Assembly: GCF_004364435.1 (NCBI RefSeq)
Contig: NZ_SOCT01000001.1
Span: 992,001 to 1,056,000, forward strand
DNA length: 64,000 nt
Source: Pseudomonas sp. LP_7_YM
Lineage (GTDB): Bacteria > Pseudomonadota > Gammaproteobacteria > Pseudomonadales > Pseudomonadaceae
Reading direction: 5' to 3'
The notes below the pieces were generated by a model. The model saw nothing but the letters and a program-made list of their open reading frames with translations, was not told the DNA's origin and ran no database searches. Both the position numbers and the translations under genes were made by a program. Positions 1 to 8,421 of this stretch are shown here, one piece after another (position 1 is the first letter of the stretch; each line of letters opens with the position of its first letter).

Positions 1-2
1 TG

Positions 3-158
3 CACGCCTATCCGCTGAGCGAAGACTTTCGCTACCTGAACATTTGGCTGACCTGGCGGCGCGGCGTGCGCTCACCGGCCCTCCATGCGTTCATCGATCT
101 GGTGCAGACGGCGGCCAAGCGTGACGTCGCGCCACGCCTGACAGGGTCAGCGGTTTAG
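3..158 (+). CDS. LysR-family regulator, C-terminal fragment (runs off left edge)
   Basis: An open frame enters from the left edge and ends at TAG 156-158, giving 51 residues. The end resembles the C-terminus of a LysR-type regulator effector-binding domain: a YPLSEDFRYLNIWL stretch followed by a helix ALHAFIDLVQTAAKR, as in the final alpha helix of that fold. The stop overlaps the convergent reductase gene by four bases. Only about the last sixth of such a protein is visible, so family assignment rests on the C-terminal pattern and is moderate. Confidence 0.5.
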   Translation, partial: HAYPLSEDFRYLNIWLTWRRGVRSPALHAFIDLVQTAAKRDVAPRLTGSAV

Positions 159-841
159 CGCTTTTTGTAGCGCAGCCAGACCGCACCGTCTTCCTGTACC
201 TCGGCCGAGGACAGCGTCAGGTGGGCGGGTTGCTTCCAGGCCTGTGCCGGGACTTCAAAGGACGCTGGATGCTCGCCCCGCCCATCGATCAGCGGCAGGA
301 TCAGCACACTGACTTCGTCCACCAGGCCGGCGTTGACGAACGAACCACTGACATGAGGACCGCCTTCGACAATCAGTCGCTTGCAGCCCAATTCCTTGCC
401 CAGGATATCGACCACTTGCTTGAGATCGATATCGGTTTTACCGGCGAAGATGTAAGAGACACCGACCGACTGCAGATAAGCGAGGTAATCGTCTGAAACA
501 CCCTCGGTCAGTACCTCGACCACATGGGAGTCCAACGCCTGGTTTTTCTTCCAGCCGACCTTGCCCTGTGGATCGATGGAAACCGCGTAGCTCTTGGCAT
601 TACGCTCGACGAAGTGATGGGTTCGCGCGATGGGCGTTTTAGCTAGACCTTTGGGATAACCCTCGTCGTGAGCGATTTCCTGCATGGTCACCCGGCCACA
701 GATCCACGCATCGAACTCGAAAGTCTGGGCCAGCTTCTCGTAAAGATCCCCGGCGGCTTTTTTGAACGGGCGATCCCAGCCGTCAGTAAGGGCGTGGCCG
801 TCCAGTGACGACATCATGTGGCAAATGACATAAGGCTGCAT
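155..841 (-). CDS. RibD C-terminal / dihydrofolate reductase-like protein
   Basis: A 228-residue NADPH-dependent reductase-like protein of the RibD_C family. The N-terminus has the family's VICHMMSSLDG strand and the C-terminal half carries the cofactor-loop pattern RLIVEGGPHVSGSFVNAGLVDEV, as in the 5-amino-6-uracil reductase domain of RibD. Stand-alone members are often called dihydrofolate reductase family proteins and their substrate is generally unknown; no deaminase domain is attached. ATG 839-841 is preferred over an upstream in-frame ATG because a TGGAG ribosome site lies 7 bases before it. It is convergent with the LysR fragment and is chromosomal flank, not part of the secretion island. 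Confidence 0.8.
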   Translation of the reverse strand: MQPYVICHMMSSLDGHALTDGWDRPFKKAAGDLYEKLAQTFEFDAWICGRVTMQEIAHDEGYPKGLAKTPIARTHHFVERNAKSYAVSIDPQGKVGWKKNQALDSHVVEVLTEGVSDDYLAYLQSVGVSYIFAGKTDIDLKQVVDILGKELGCKRLIVEGGPHVSGSFVNAGLVDEVSVLILPLIDGRGEHPASFEVPAQAWKQPAHLTLSSAEVQEDGAVWLRYKKR

Positions 842-1033
842 GCTTGACTCCAAAGATGGATGAGCGATGTAGAACCGACCGGACCTGAGCGTCTATAGTT
901 CAGCGCTTTTCGACAGCCCCAGCACCAGTCGGCGCAAGCTCGACAAGCTTTTTCATCGCCAATGCAACTGTGACCTCCTGCGCATACCGGGTGACACCGT
1001 GACAGGAAGCCACCAGCGGCATGGCCACTTTGT

Positions 1034-2614
1034 TTATCCAAGTTCGACATCGCCGGCGTCGGTGGTTCTGTCACGCCGCCGCACATGATTGGCGTACTGC
1101 GCACGCAATGCCGCACCGGTGGTCACCACCACATTGTTGACACCGTGGGCAGCCGACTGCGCTACGGCCCTGGCGCCCTCCACGGTTTTGCTGCCGACTG
1201 CGGTCGCCGTTTGTGCTGCGACCCGCGCCCCTGCTGCAGTCTTGTTGCCTGCAACCACCGCCGCGTGCGCTGTCGCCTTGGCGCCTTCTACGGTCTTGTC
1301 ACCGACGAATGTCGCCGAGCTCGACGCTGCGTCCTTCACTGTTTTCTGCAGAAAGTCTTCCGCAGCGCGGGTCGCCGGGTCGGTCACCACACTGGCGGTG
1401 GTCCAGCCAGCGAACACCGCTGCCGAGGCAGCAGTGTTGGTCAACTGGCTGACGGCACTCTTGGCATAGGGGTTGGTGAGATTTTTGGTCGCCAATTCCT
1501 GTAGCTTGCCCACACCGGCAAAGCCTCCGGCCAGCGCCAGGCCGTTCTGGGTCAGGCTGGTGGCCGAGAACAGACTGCGCACCGCTTTGCTGCTGTCGGT
1601 CAGGATGTCCAGCGGCATGCCGGCCACGCGCTTGCCGGCATTAAGTGCAGCGCTCGAATAAGTGGCGTTCTTGATGGCTTTGTAAGCATCGAGCCATTCG
1701 GTTTCGTCGTCCAGCGGTTTGGCCTCAGCGTCTTTGCGGCCGAACACATAGGCACCACCGCGCAAGTGATCGCGGTTCTCGGTAGTTTGCAGGCGGTTGC
1801 CGAAAATCGCATTGGCGCCCAACCCACCGAGCGTTGCGATAGAGGTATCGACCGCCGCCTGAGTCTTTGGACTTCCAGCCAGCGCCGTGCCCGCCACTGT
1901 GCGCACCGCGTTACGCGCGGTATAGCCCTGGATCGCTCCACCCATATCGACGCTCTGCTGAACAAGGCCCGGGGCGTGGCGTTTTTGCGACGCAGCCATG
2001 GCGTCATGCAGGTTGTCGGGGGAGGTTTTCAAAAACTGGTTATCGCCGGTGACGCGGTTCATCACGCCAGTGCCCACCTGATCCATGACTCCGGACACGA
2101 TCCCGGGAATCAGCGGCGTCAGGGGTTTGAGCGGTGCAGGCAGCCAGACGCCCTTGTTGATCGCAGGTCGCATGTATTGCAACGCGGTGGCAGCGGCAAA
2201 CGGCATGGCGCGGAAAGCACTTGAGGCACGGGTCGCCCCTCGGTCGAACTTTTCGCCTTTGGCCAGGGTTTCGGCGATATCGTCAGGGGTCTGATTCTCT
2301 CGCTGGAGCACGCGCGCGCGACTGTCAGCAATGGCGTCGAGCTGTTGATTGTTCCGAGTGACACCCTCGTTATGCTGATTGATTTCGTCCAGGTCGGCCT
2401 GACTGACGTCCCGGGGAACCGGCTTGAGAGTTTGATAATGGGCGTCGAATACATGTTGCTTCAGGAAGTCAGCAATCTGTCTGACTTGTGTCTGGATCTG
2501 TGGCGCAGACAGGGCGGCGGCCTGGGCAGGCGCATGACTGGCCCCGGCGCCCTGGGTCGTATCGGTCGGCAGGGTCGGCGCTGCCCCTTGAATGTGTCTT
2601 GGAAGGACGTTCAT
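1034..2614 (-). CDS. candidate type III effector, last gene of hrpK operon
   Basis: A 526-residue protein encoded 106 bases after the harpin/transglycosylase gene, on the same strand and with no promoter or terminator seen between. The start at 2614 is chosen over an earlier ATG because GCGAGG precedes it at a normal distance and the upstream extension is Arg/Cys-rich noise. The N-terminal 40 residues are rich in Ala, Thr, Gln and Pro, typical of Hrp-secreted proteins. The middle is Ala/Gly-rich with amphipathic helices; residues about 437-490 are three tandem 18-residue repeats (pattern VGxKTVEGAxAxAxxA); the end is basic. I do not recognise the family with certainty. The position next to hrpK is where P. 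syringae DC3000 keeps hopB1, so a HopB-like effector or a translocator accessory is possible. Confidence 0.6.
   Translation of the reverse strand: MNVLPRHIQGAAPTLPTDTTQGAGASHAPAQAAALSAPQIQTQVRQIADFLKQHVFDAHYQTLKPVPRDVSQADLDEINQHNEGVTRNNQQLDAIADSRARVLQRENQTPDDIAETLAKGEKFDRGATRASSAFRAMPFAAATALQYMRPAINKGVWLPAPLKPLTPLIPGIVSGVMDQVGTGVMNRVTGDNQFLKTSPDNLHDAMAASQKRHAPGLVQQSVDMGGAIQGYTARNAVRTVAGTALAGSPKTQAAVDTSIATLGGLGANAIFGNRLQTTENRDHLRGGAYVFGRKDAEAKPLDDETEWLDAYKAIKNATYSSAALNAGKRVAGMPLDILTDSSKAVRSLFSATSLTQNGLALAGGFAGVGKLQELATKNLTNPYAKSAVSQLTNTAASAAVFAGWTTASVVTDPATRAAEDFLQKTVKDAASSSATFVGDKTVEGAKATAHAAVVAGNKTAAGARVAAQTATAVGSKTVEGARAVAQSAAHGVNNVVVTTGAALRAQYANHVRRRDRTTDAGDVELG
1145..1306 (-). repeat. three tandem 54-bp coding repeats in the candidate effector
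   Basis: Three in-frame 18-residue units run head to tail near the C-terminus of the effector candidate. Each has a KT.xGA.xxA core and an Ala-rich amphipathic second half; a degenerate fourth copy may precede them. Such units suggest a helical or coiled extension. Confidence 0.7.
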
Positions 2615-2720
2615 GCAAAACCTCGCGTCAAGATGCGACCGTCCCCCCTTCAGCGGGCGACGGCCGATAACCCTCCCGGCTGATGCACAACGGCGCACCG
2701 GGCGTTTATAAAACGGATGA

Positions 2721-3737
2721 TCAGGCCGGCAACTCCCCCTGCCCACTCTCGATGATTTTTGCGAAGTTCATTACGTTCTTCACGTAGTCCGGATCGCCGA
2801 TCCCGCCTGCGTTGGACAGGTCGCTTTTGTCCACTTTGTCGGGACCTGAGTTGTAGGCGCGCAAGGCCGAGCCCACATCGCCAAACTCTTTTTGCTGGTC
2901 GCGCATATAAAGCGCGCCCGCCATGATGTTGTCGTGGGCGTTGTTTACATCGGCATTGCCCAGCAGGTCGGGATTGTCTTTTTTAAGGCCGGCGAAGGTG
3001 TCAGCGTTGACCTGCATCAGACCCGCATCGGTCTTGCCGTTGACGTTGGTGGTGTCATCACCCAGCTTGCCACGCGACTCGGCCCAGATCTGCCCGGCCA
3101 GCACACTCGGCGAAACCCCGGTTGCCTTGGAGGCGTCCATGATGTCGGCGCGGTAAGGTTCGAGCTGCTGGGGCAGATGCAAATCACCGGATCCGCTTAG
3201 CGAAGTATCCCCCGACACGCCGCTGGCGGTATCGCTGGTGGGTGTACTCATCCCGGACTCACCGTCCGCCGAAGCCACGGCATCGCCACCACTACCCGCG
3301 CTGTCGACGCTGCCCTCTCCTGCGCCACCTGAGCTACCGACGCCGCCTCCACCGCCACCCTGAGTCGCCAGATTATTGGTGGCCGGTTGACTGCTGTTGG
3401 AATTGGACTGGTTGGGGTTGTTCTGCATGAGCATCTGCATCAGTTGCATCAACAGGCTCATGATCTGCTGGGCCACACCAGACTGATTCTGGGTGTTCTG
3501 GCTGTCGTTGCCCGACAGTGGATTGCTTGCATCCGTTTGCGAGTCCTGGCTGTTCGGGGGGGCGAAATTGACCTGCGATTGCGTGGAATTGGCAAACAAC
3601 AGACTGCTCGGGTCAATGCTTTGATTGCCGCCGCCGTTCGACGCGTTTTGCTGCCCGGGTTTGCCACTTAGCGACGAAAAATCCGGGTGGCTGGCGAGAT
3701 CCTGCTGCGGACGAACTGACGAAACACCAATATTCAT
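2721..3737 (-). CDS. hopP1: harpin-like protein with lytic transglycosylase domain (HopP1-like)
   Basis: A 338-residue helper protein predicted to be exported by the T3SS to open peptidoglycan. Residues 1-185 are harpin-like: Ser/Gln/Asn/Gly-rich, no Cys, with an amphipathic Met/Leu/Gln helix around 90-106 and a poly-Gly stretch near 127-140. Residues 190-330 are an SLT domain with the catalytic Glu in QIWAESRGK (Glu220), GLMQVNADTF (239-248) and ALRAYNSGP (about 287-295). This architecture matches HopP1 of P. syringae, and HrpW-type proteins are excluded because no pectate lyase domain is present. It starts 30 bases after hrpK stops, so it shares the hrpK Hrp box. A GAGG site precedes the ATG. 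The exact family name is inference from architecture. Confidence 0.78.
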   Translation of the reverse strand: MNIGVSSVRPQQDLASHPDFSSLSGKPGQQNASNGGGNQSIDPSSLLFANSTQSQVNFAPPNSQDSQTDASNPLSGNDSQNTQNQSGVAQQIMSLLMQLMQMLMQNNPNQSNSNSSQPATNNLATQGGGGGGVGSSGGAGEGSVDSAGSGGDAVASADGESGMSTPTSDTASGVSGDTSLSGSGDLHLPQQLEPYRADIMDASKATGVSPSVLAGQIWAESRGKLGDDTTNVNGKTDAGLMQVNADTFAGLKKDNPDLLGNADVNNAHDNIMAGALYMRDQQKEFGDVGSALRAYNSGPDKVDKSDLSNAGGIGDPDYVKNVMNFAKIIESGQGELPA

Positions 3738-3767
3738 GATCGTTTACCTCATTCAGGTCAGGTGGCT

Positions 3768-6125
3768 TCAATGGGCCTTGGGGATGCCGAACTGGTCCAG
3801 AACCGGATCGACGTTATGGTCGAAAGCTTTTTGCGCCTTGTGTTTCTTTACCGCCTCGATGATGGCCGAGATGCCGAAACCCAGGCTCATGGCGGCGTCG
3901 GCGATCCAGCCCACCACCGGGATCGAAGCACCGAGTGCAGCACCGGCGGCAAGACCGGCTGCTTCACCGGCGACCATGCCTGCGACACGTCCACCCACCT
4001 TGGCGGCAACCTCGCCCAGCCCGGCGCGACCTGCGGATTTGGCGACCGCGTCGTAGCCATGCTTGGCGGCCGAGAGCCCGGATTTGGTACTGTCGTAGAT
4101 GCCCTTGGCGGCATCGGTCTTGTCGCCGCGGGCAAGCATGTCCGAAACGGAGGCGAAGCCTGCGACCGAGCGCAACGCCGCCGGGCCCATTTTCGAGGCG
4201 ACCTGCGCGGCCATAGAAGGCGCGTGGTCCTTGTCTCCTTCAGCGTTTTCCAGCACTTTGCGACCGGCTTTCGAATCCTGAAGCTGAGCAAAAGTGGCCT
4301 GGACGTAATTCGATTGCTGGCCCTGCACGAAGTCCTCAGGCAACACACTGTCGTACGCCGCTTTCTGCGCATCGGCGCCGTTCAGTGCGTCTTCACCGTC
4401 GGCTTTTTTCTGGTGCAGCAACTGCTTGATGGCGCCGCCTTCGCTGAAGTTCTGCTGGTAGGAGTCCTGAACCTTGCTCTGCAGGTCCGGCCTTTGCCCC
4501 ACAACCTGTTGCGCCGTCGGCACATTGGCATCGGCGCCGAGCAGATCCTTTTGCATCTGCAACTGCGCAGACAGTCCGCCCAAGGCGCTGCTGTAGTCGG
4601 CGTTGGGTTTGTCCTTGCTGGTCGCCTTGTCAGCGGTGCTCATATCGGTCTGCAGCGCTTCTGCGCTGTTGACCTTTTGCATCTGCTCGTTGACCGCCTT
4701 CTGCAAGCTTGGCGTGCTGTTGACCAAGGCGCGGGATTGCTCAGGGATCTGCTTGTCCAGAAATGCCTGTACATCCGGGTCGGCTTGCAACTGGCTTATT
4801 TTTTCGTTCAAGGCATCTTCGGTTTTTTCCGTTTTACGCAGGTCCTTCCCGGCCTCCACACTTAGCTGGGTCTGCTGCAACTTGACCATCACCGCGGCCT
4901 TCTGCTCGCCGCTGTATTTGGACGGGTTGTCGAACACGTCCTTACCCAGCTTGCTGATATCGGTGTTCGCGACGCAATTGAGGGTTGCTGCGTCGCTGAG
5001 CACGCTGGCAAATTCGCCGCCGTTGGTGGGCGCCTGTTTCTTGATCCAGTCGCTGATGTTGCTGGCGCTGAACTGCTTGTCGGGGCTGTGCGCGGCCAAT
5101 GAACGCCCTTGCAGGCCACCCTGATCGATCTGGGTAAGAAAGCCCGGCTGCGACCAGGTCTTGGCTGCCTGTTTGAGCGGTCCGCCCAGTCCCGGATTGT
5201 CGTTCTGAATGGCTTTGAGGCCCTCGGCGTTGGTCAGGTTATTAACCTTGCTTTGGTCCTCGGCACCCTGGGCATGTTTCGGATCGGCGGCCCGGGTCAT
5301 CGGCTCATTGGCGCGCATCAGCGCGGCACTGCGCACCAGTTCAAGGGACTGCGGATCGGCGTCCGGGTGATCTTTTTGGTAGCTCGCGATGTCCTTGTCG
5401 CCACTGTCGGCCGCTTTCTGCATGTTCTTGGCGAACGACTTGAGATCGCCGTCGGTGATCTTGCCGTCAGCCTTGCCGCCGTGCTTACCGGTGTCCACTG
5501 CGGCTTTGAGTGAAGGGTTAGCGTTGATGAACTCCATGGCCTTGGCCGCCTCGGGGCCTTTCTCGGCGGCCATGCGCGCGGCGGCGATGGGTCTGTTGAG
5601 CTCTTTTGCCGCCTGCTCGCGCTGATCGGCCGGCAAGTTGGCGACCATCGGCGCCCAGCGCTCCAGCTCCTTGGGTGATGAGTATTCGGAGTCATCGAGA
5701 AAACTGGCTTCGGTAGCCTTGGGCTGGTCGGCGGTTTTGGTGGCGTCGCTGGGAACGCTTGGCTGGGCCGAGTTGACGTCGTTGACCGCAGCGGGTTTCT
5801 GCGCAGGAGCCGGCGCTTGGGCAGGCGTCTGGGTCGGGACGTCCACCGCAGGGGTCTGAGTAGCGTCCGGTTGCGACTGCCCATTGCCTTTGAACAACTG
5901 CGCGAGCTGGTTCAGCAACAACAGCAGTTGTTTTTCCGTGGACTGCACATTGCCGGATGGCTGCGCCGTATTCGCACCGAACTGCACATTGCCAGCCGAG
6001 GCGCCCCCTTGGGCCAGCGCCTTCGCAGCGTCAGGTGCAGCCTTGGCGAGGGGCGATTGCTTGATCGAGTCGCTACCCTCCGATTGAGGTGCGATACCGC
6101 TGTAAGGGCTGTTCGAAATACGCAT
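3768..6125 (-). CDS. hrpK: HrpK, Hrp-regulated type III translocator
   Basis: A large hydrophilic protein (785 residues) whose size, position beside hrpL and C-terminus match HrpK of P. syringae, a secreted protein that assists effector translocation. The N-terminal 130 residues are Gln/Pro/Ala-rich; the middle is helical and Lys/Asp/Gln-rich; residues about 690-760 form an Ala/Gly hydrophobic segment (VAGEAAGLAAGAALGASIPVVGW) that could insert in membranes. The open frame can also begin at 6137. I prefer 6125 because the Hrp box ends at 6159, which puts transcription start near 6152 and leaves only about 15 bases before 6137. First gene of a three-gene minus-strand operon with the harpin/transglycosylase and the effector candidate. 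Confidence 0.85.
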   Translation of the reverse strand: MRISNSPYSGIAPQSEGSDSIKQSPLAKAAPDAAKALAQGGASAGNVQFGANTAQPSGNVQSTEKQLLLLLNQLAQLFKGNGQSQPDATQTPAVDVPTQTPAQAPAPAQKPAAVNDVNSAQPSVPSDATKTADQPKATEASFLDDSEYSSPKELERWAPMVANLPADQREQAAKELNRPIAAARMAAEKGPEAAKAMEFINANPSLKAAVDTGKHGGKADGKITDGDLKSFAKNMQKAADSGDKDIASYQKDHPDADPQSLELVRSAALMRANEPMTRAADPKHAQGAEDQSKVNNLTNAEGLKAIQNDNPGLGGPLKQAAKTWSQPGFLTQIDQGGLQGRSLAAHSPDKQFSASNISDWIKKQAPTNGGEFASVLSDAATLNCVANTDISKLGKDVFDNPSKYSGEQKAAVMVKLQQTQLSVEAGKDLRKTEKTEDALNEKISQLQADPDVQAFLDKQIPEQSRALVNSTPSLQKAVNEQMQKVNSAEALQTDMSTADKATSKDKPNADYSSALGGLSAQLQMQKDLLGADANVPTAQQVVGQRPDLQSKVQDSYQQNFSEGGAIKQLLHQKKADGEDALNGADAQKAAYDSVLPEDFVQGQQSNYVQATFAQLQDSKAGRKVLENAEGDKDHAPSMAAQVASKMGPAALRSVAGFASVSDMLARGDKTDAAKGIYDSTKSGLSAAKHGYDAVAKSAGRAGLGEVAAKVGGRVAGMVAGEAAGLAAGAALGASIPVVGWIADAAMSLGFGISAIIEAVKKHKAQKAFDHNVDPVLDQFGIPKAH

Positions 6126-6158
6126 GGGAGTCGCCATCCGGGAATGAAGGATGGCAAC

Positions 6159-6186
6159 TGTGTGGTCCGCAATGAAAGTCAGTTCC
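6159..6186 (-). promoter_or_regulatory. Hrp box (HrpL promoter) of the hrpK operon
   Basis: On the minus strand: GGAACT, 15 bases, CCACACA. This fits the HrpL consensus GGAACC/T-N15/16-CCACNNA. It lies 34 bases upstream of the preferred hrpK start. Confidence 0.88.
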
Positions 6187-6337
6187 GGGAAATGTTTCTG
6201 TTTGTGTCCCCTGATCCCGTTTTCTGCCCATCAATCCTGTTGATGAGCACCATAAAGCCAATTGTCTTCAGCTTCTCAAGGGCGCGCGTACCATCACGCC
6301 ATTGCTTGCAACATCCTCTCGCCGCGGACTACCTGCC

Positions 6338-6454
6338 ATGACTTTCCACCTGATCAATGCTGCCGCCCTGACGGGGGCCACCGTCTTTTTGGTCAATCGC
6401 GCCTTTGCGCTCTACGACCTGATCAACGCGGCAACGGTTTCCGAGCACATCTGA
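6338..6454 (+). CDS. possible 38-residue small protein between hrpK and hrpL
   Basis: A short plus-strand frame in the 360-base gap between hrpK and hrpL, encoding a mostly hydrophobic peptide (starts MTFHLINAAALTGATVFLVN). One membrane-like segment spans residues about 4-30. It is directly followed by a hairpin (6453-6471). No clear ribosome site is seen, and I do not recognise it; it may be fortuitous. Confidence 0.25.
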   Translation: MTFHLINAAALTGATVFLVNRAFALYDLINAATVSEHI

Positions 6455-6471
6455 AACGGTCCTGCCGTTTC
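6453..6471. terminator. hairpin downstream of hrpL
   Basis: GAAACGG and CCGTTTC form a 7-bp stem with a 5-base loop, 30 bases past the hrpL stop. No long T run follows on either side, so termination is probable, not certain. Confidence 0.5.
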
Positions 6472-6500
6472 GGCTGCGCTCGACTGCGCCTCAATCAACT

Positions 6501-7055
6501 TCAGGCGAACGGGTCCATCTGCCGCTTCAATTGCTCCCGTGCCCGGGACAAGCGTGAACGCACGGTGCCGATGGGCACGCCCAGCGACGTTGCCGTTTCC
6601 TGATAGTTGCCGTCCATTTCCAGCGACACTTCGATCACCCGCTGCATGTTGGAAGGCAACGCATCGATCGCCCTGGCCACCCGTACCAATTGCCGAAAAC
6701 CGTCCACTTGATGGCCGATGTCGCCATGGCTGTCGAGCTCTGAGTGAGTATGGTCTTCCCAGCTCTCCTGATAAGGCTGGCGGTACATCTTGCGAAAGTG
6801 ATTACGGATCAGGTTAAGCGCAATGCCGCACAGCCAGGTCTGCGGTTTGCTCGCGTTCTGGAACTTGTGCTCGCTGCGCAACGCTTCGAGAAAGGTGCAT
6901 TGCAGGATGTCATCGACATCGTCCGGGTTCATCACCCGCTTCTGGATAAACGCACGAAGCATCTTGACCTGATCACTGGACAGCTGACGGATACCTGAAA
7001 CCGGTTGACGGCGAGTGGACGGATCAATATCGAGTATCGCAAGGCTTGGAAACAT
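6501..7055 (-). CDS. hrpL: HrpL, ECF sigma factor of the Hrp regulon
   Basis: A 184-residue ECF-type RNA polymerase sigma factor that recognises Hrp boxes and switches on T3SS and effector genes. The region 2 signature NPDDVDDILQCTFLEALR and the following KPQTWLCGIALNLIRNHFRKM match P. syringae HrpL closely; the region 4 helix-turn-helix ends with GVPIGTVRSRLSRAREQLK. Length equals the P. syringae protein. The ATG at 7055 follows a strong AAGGAAGAG site; an upstream ATG at 7103 lacks such support and would lie before the predicted sigma-54 transcription start. Three perfect or near-perfect target boxes are present in the window (hrpK, hrpJ, hrpH), so the circuit looks intact. Confidence 0.97.
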   Translation of the reverse strand: MFPSLAILDIDPSTRRQPVSGIRQLSSDQVKMLRAFIQKRVMNPDDVDDILQCTFLEALRSEHKFQNASKPQTWLCGIALNLIRNHFRKMYRQPYQESWEDHTHSELDSHGDIGHQVDGFRQLVRVARAIDALPSNMQRVIEVSLEMDGNYQETATSLGVPIGTVRSRLSRAREQLKRQMDPFA

Positions 7056-7091
7056 CAGGGCTCTTCCTTGTTTGAAGTGTATTAGCCCTAT

Positions 7092-7107
7092 AGCGAGATG
7101 CATGCCA
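7092..7107 (-). promoter_or_regulatory. sigma-54 (-24/-12) promoter of hrpL
   Basis: Minus-strand TGGCATGCATCTCGCT: GG and GC separated by 10 bases, close to TGGCAC-N5-TTGCW. It sits about 37 bases before the hrpL start. hrpL is known to need RpoN with HrpR/HrpS in P. syringae, which supports the call. Confidence 0.72.
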
Positions 7108-7241
7108 GTTAATTTATATATTTAAGCCCTTGATTAATAAGGAAATTTATTTGATAACGCTTTCAGCTTGTGCAAAAACTTGCGCGAGGACACTGAATCG
7201 TCAGCAGTTTTTGGCACAGATGCATCTCTTGCCGGATTGAT

Positions 7242-7270
7242 GGAACCGTAAACGCTGCACGACCCACTCA
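7242..7270 (+). promoter_or_regulatory. Hrp box of the hrpJ operon
   Basis: GGAACC, 16 bases, CCACTCA: a perfect match to the HrpL consensus, 29 bases upstream of the hrpJ start codon. It should drive the long hrpJ-hrcU transcript. Confidence 0.92.
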
Positions 7271-7299
7271 GAGCGCATGACCACGCTCAGAATCGTCCT

Positions 7300-8421
7300 A
7301 TGAAGATCTCCGCTCCCGCCGTTACCCAAGCGATGCACGCTATCGAGACCGCTGCTGTCAATGCTGTGAAGAACGCGGCGATCCCGACTGCATCGCTGCG
7401 GCCCACAACTGCGAACCCGGGTGGGACCTCACCGCAACAGGTGTCGCGGTTCGCCTCTGCGCTGGTACAACAGAGTCGCAGCCTTGGTCAGCGCGAACTG
7501 ATCGCCAGCAGCAATGCGCTGCAGTCGCGGGCAGTGAAGCTGGGTGAGTTGTATCAGCTGTTGATGGGCAGCCAGAACACCGGGCTGGACGATGCGGCGC
7601 GCAAGATGCGCAAGCAATTGCAGAGCCAGCGGGCGGCCAGCCTTGAACAGATTCTGAGCTTCTCGGAAGGCGATCCGGCTCAGGCTCATGTGGTGCTGCA
7701 GGCGGCCAGAAAGCAGGCGCAGGCCGACGGTGCCACCGGTGAACACGTGGTCCTGACCCAACAGCTGAAGCTGCTGCGGCGCAAATACGGAAAACGCGCC
7801 CGGGCCGGCATCAACAGCGCCAAGGCGTTCGCCAGGTCGGGCATCGACAGCAAGCGCCGCGGTGCGCTGCGCGGTCTGTACGACGTTGCCATTGCCGGCC
7901 AGCAAAACATCACCGGGCTGATCGACGCCTTGCTCAGTGAACAAGAGGAAGTCGGCCAATTCGAGCTCAACCTGCGTGACATGCGTTGCGCCATTGCCGA
8001 CGACCTGTCGGCACTCACACCGTCCACCTCGCCCCAGCAACTGCGCACGTTGATGCACGGCCTCAATACCGCGCGTCACGTCGCCACCCTGCTGCAGAGC
8101 TGCGAACACCTGCTGGGGCGCATGCGCAACAAGAACCCGGGACTGCAAGTGGACACGGCGTCATTTCTCAAACACCTGCTGGCCCTGTCCGGCAAGGGCA
8201 TGAGCCTTAATGAAACCCTGCAATTGACCCAGCACATCGGCGGGAAAAAGCTCAAGCATCAGCTGGCCTTCCTTAACGGGCTGCGGCCCATGCTGCAGCA
8301 ACTGCCGATTCTGCTGTGGCGCGACATTAAAAGCCGACAAAGCGCTTTGGGCAACCTGCTCATCCTTATGGCCGAACTGACTCGGCTGGAACAGAACCAG
8401 CTGCACGGGAGCCTCGCCTGA
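7300..8421 (+). CDS. hrpJ: HrpJ, T3SS gatekeeper (YopN/InvE family)
   Basis: A 373-residue cytosolic/secreted switch protein that controls the order of substrate export, first gene behind the Hrp box. The sequence is helical, with a Ser/Thr/Ala-rich N-terminus (a possible secretion signal) and the SepL/YopN-like core (residues about 70-370) containing ILSFSEGDPAQAHVVLQAA near 106-125, as in HrpJ proteins. Its stop codon overlaps the hrcV start (ATGA). Full length and uninterrupted. Confidence 0.92.
   Translation: MKISAPAVTQAMHAIETAAVNAVKNAAIPTASLRPTTANPGGTSPQQVSRFASALVQQSRSLGQRELIASSNALQSRAVKLGELYQLLMGSQNTGLDDAARKMRKQLQSQRAASLEQILSFSEGDPAQAHVVLQAARKQAQADGATGEHVVLTQQLKLLRRKYGKRARAGINSAKAFARSGIDSKRRGALRGLYDVAIAGQQNITGLIDALLSEQEEVGQFELNLRDMRCAIADDLSALTPSTSPQQLRTLMHGLNTARHVATLLQSCEHLLGRMRNKNPGLQVDTASFLKHLLALSGKGMSLNETLQLTQHIGGKKLKHQLAFLNGLRPMLQQLPILLWRDIKSRQSALGNLLILMAELTRLEQNQLHGSLA

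Noticed and set aside
814..1116. Minus-strand frame of 100 residues overlapping the reductase gene and effector end
   Set aside because: Composition is Cys/Arg/Ser noise, it overlaps supported genes at both ends and has no ribosome site.
3762..4865. Long plus-strand frame opposite hrpK
   Set aside because: A shadow of the hrpK coding strand, rich in Arg, His and Gly with no domain; hrpK itself has a Hrp box and a known family.
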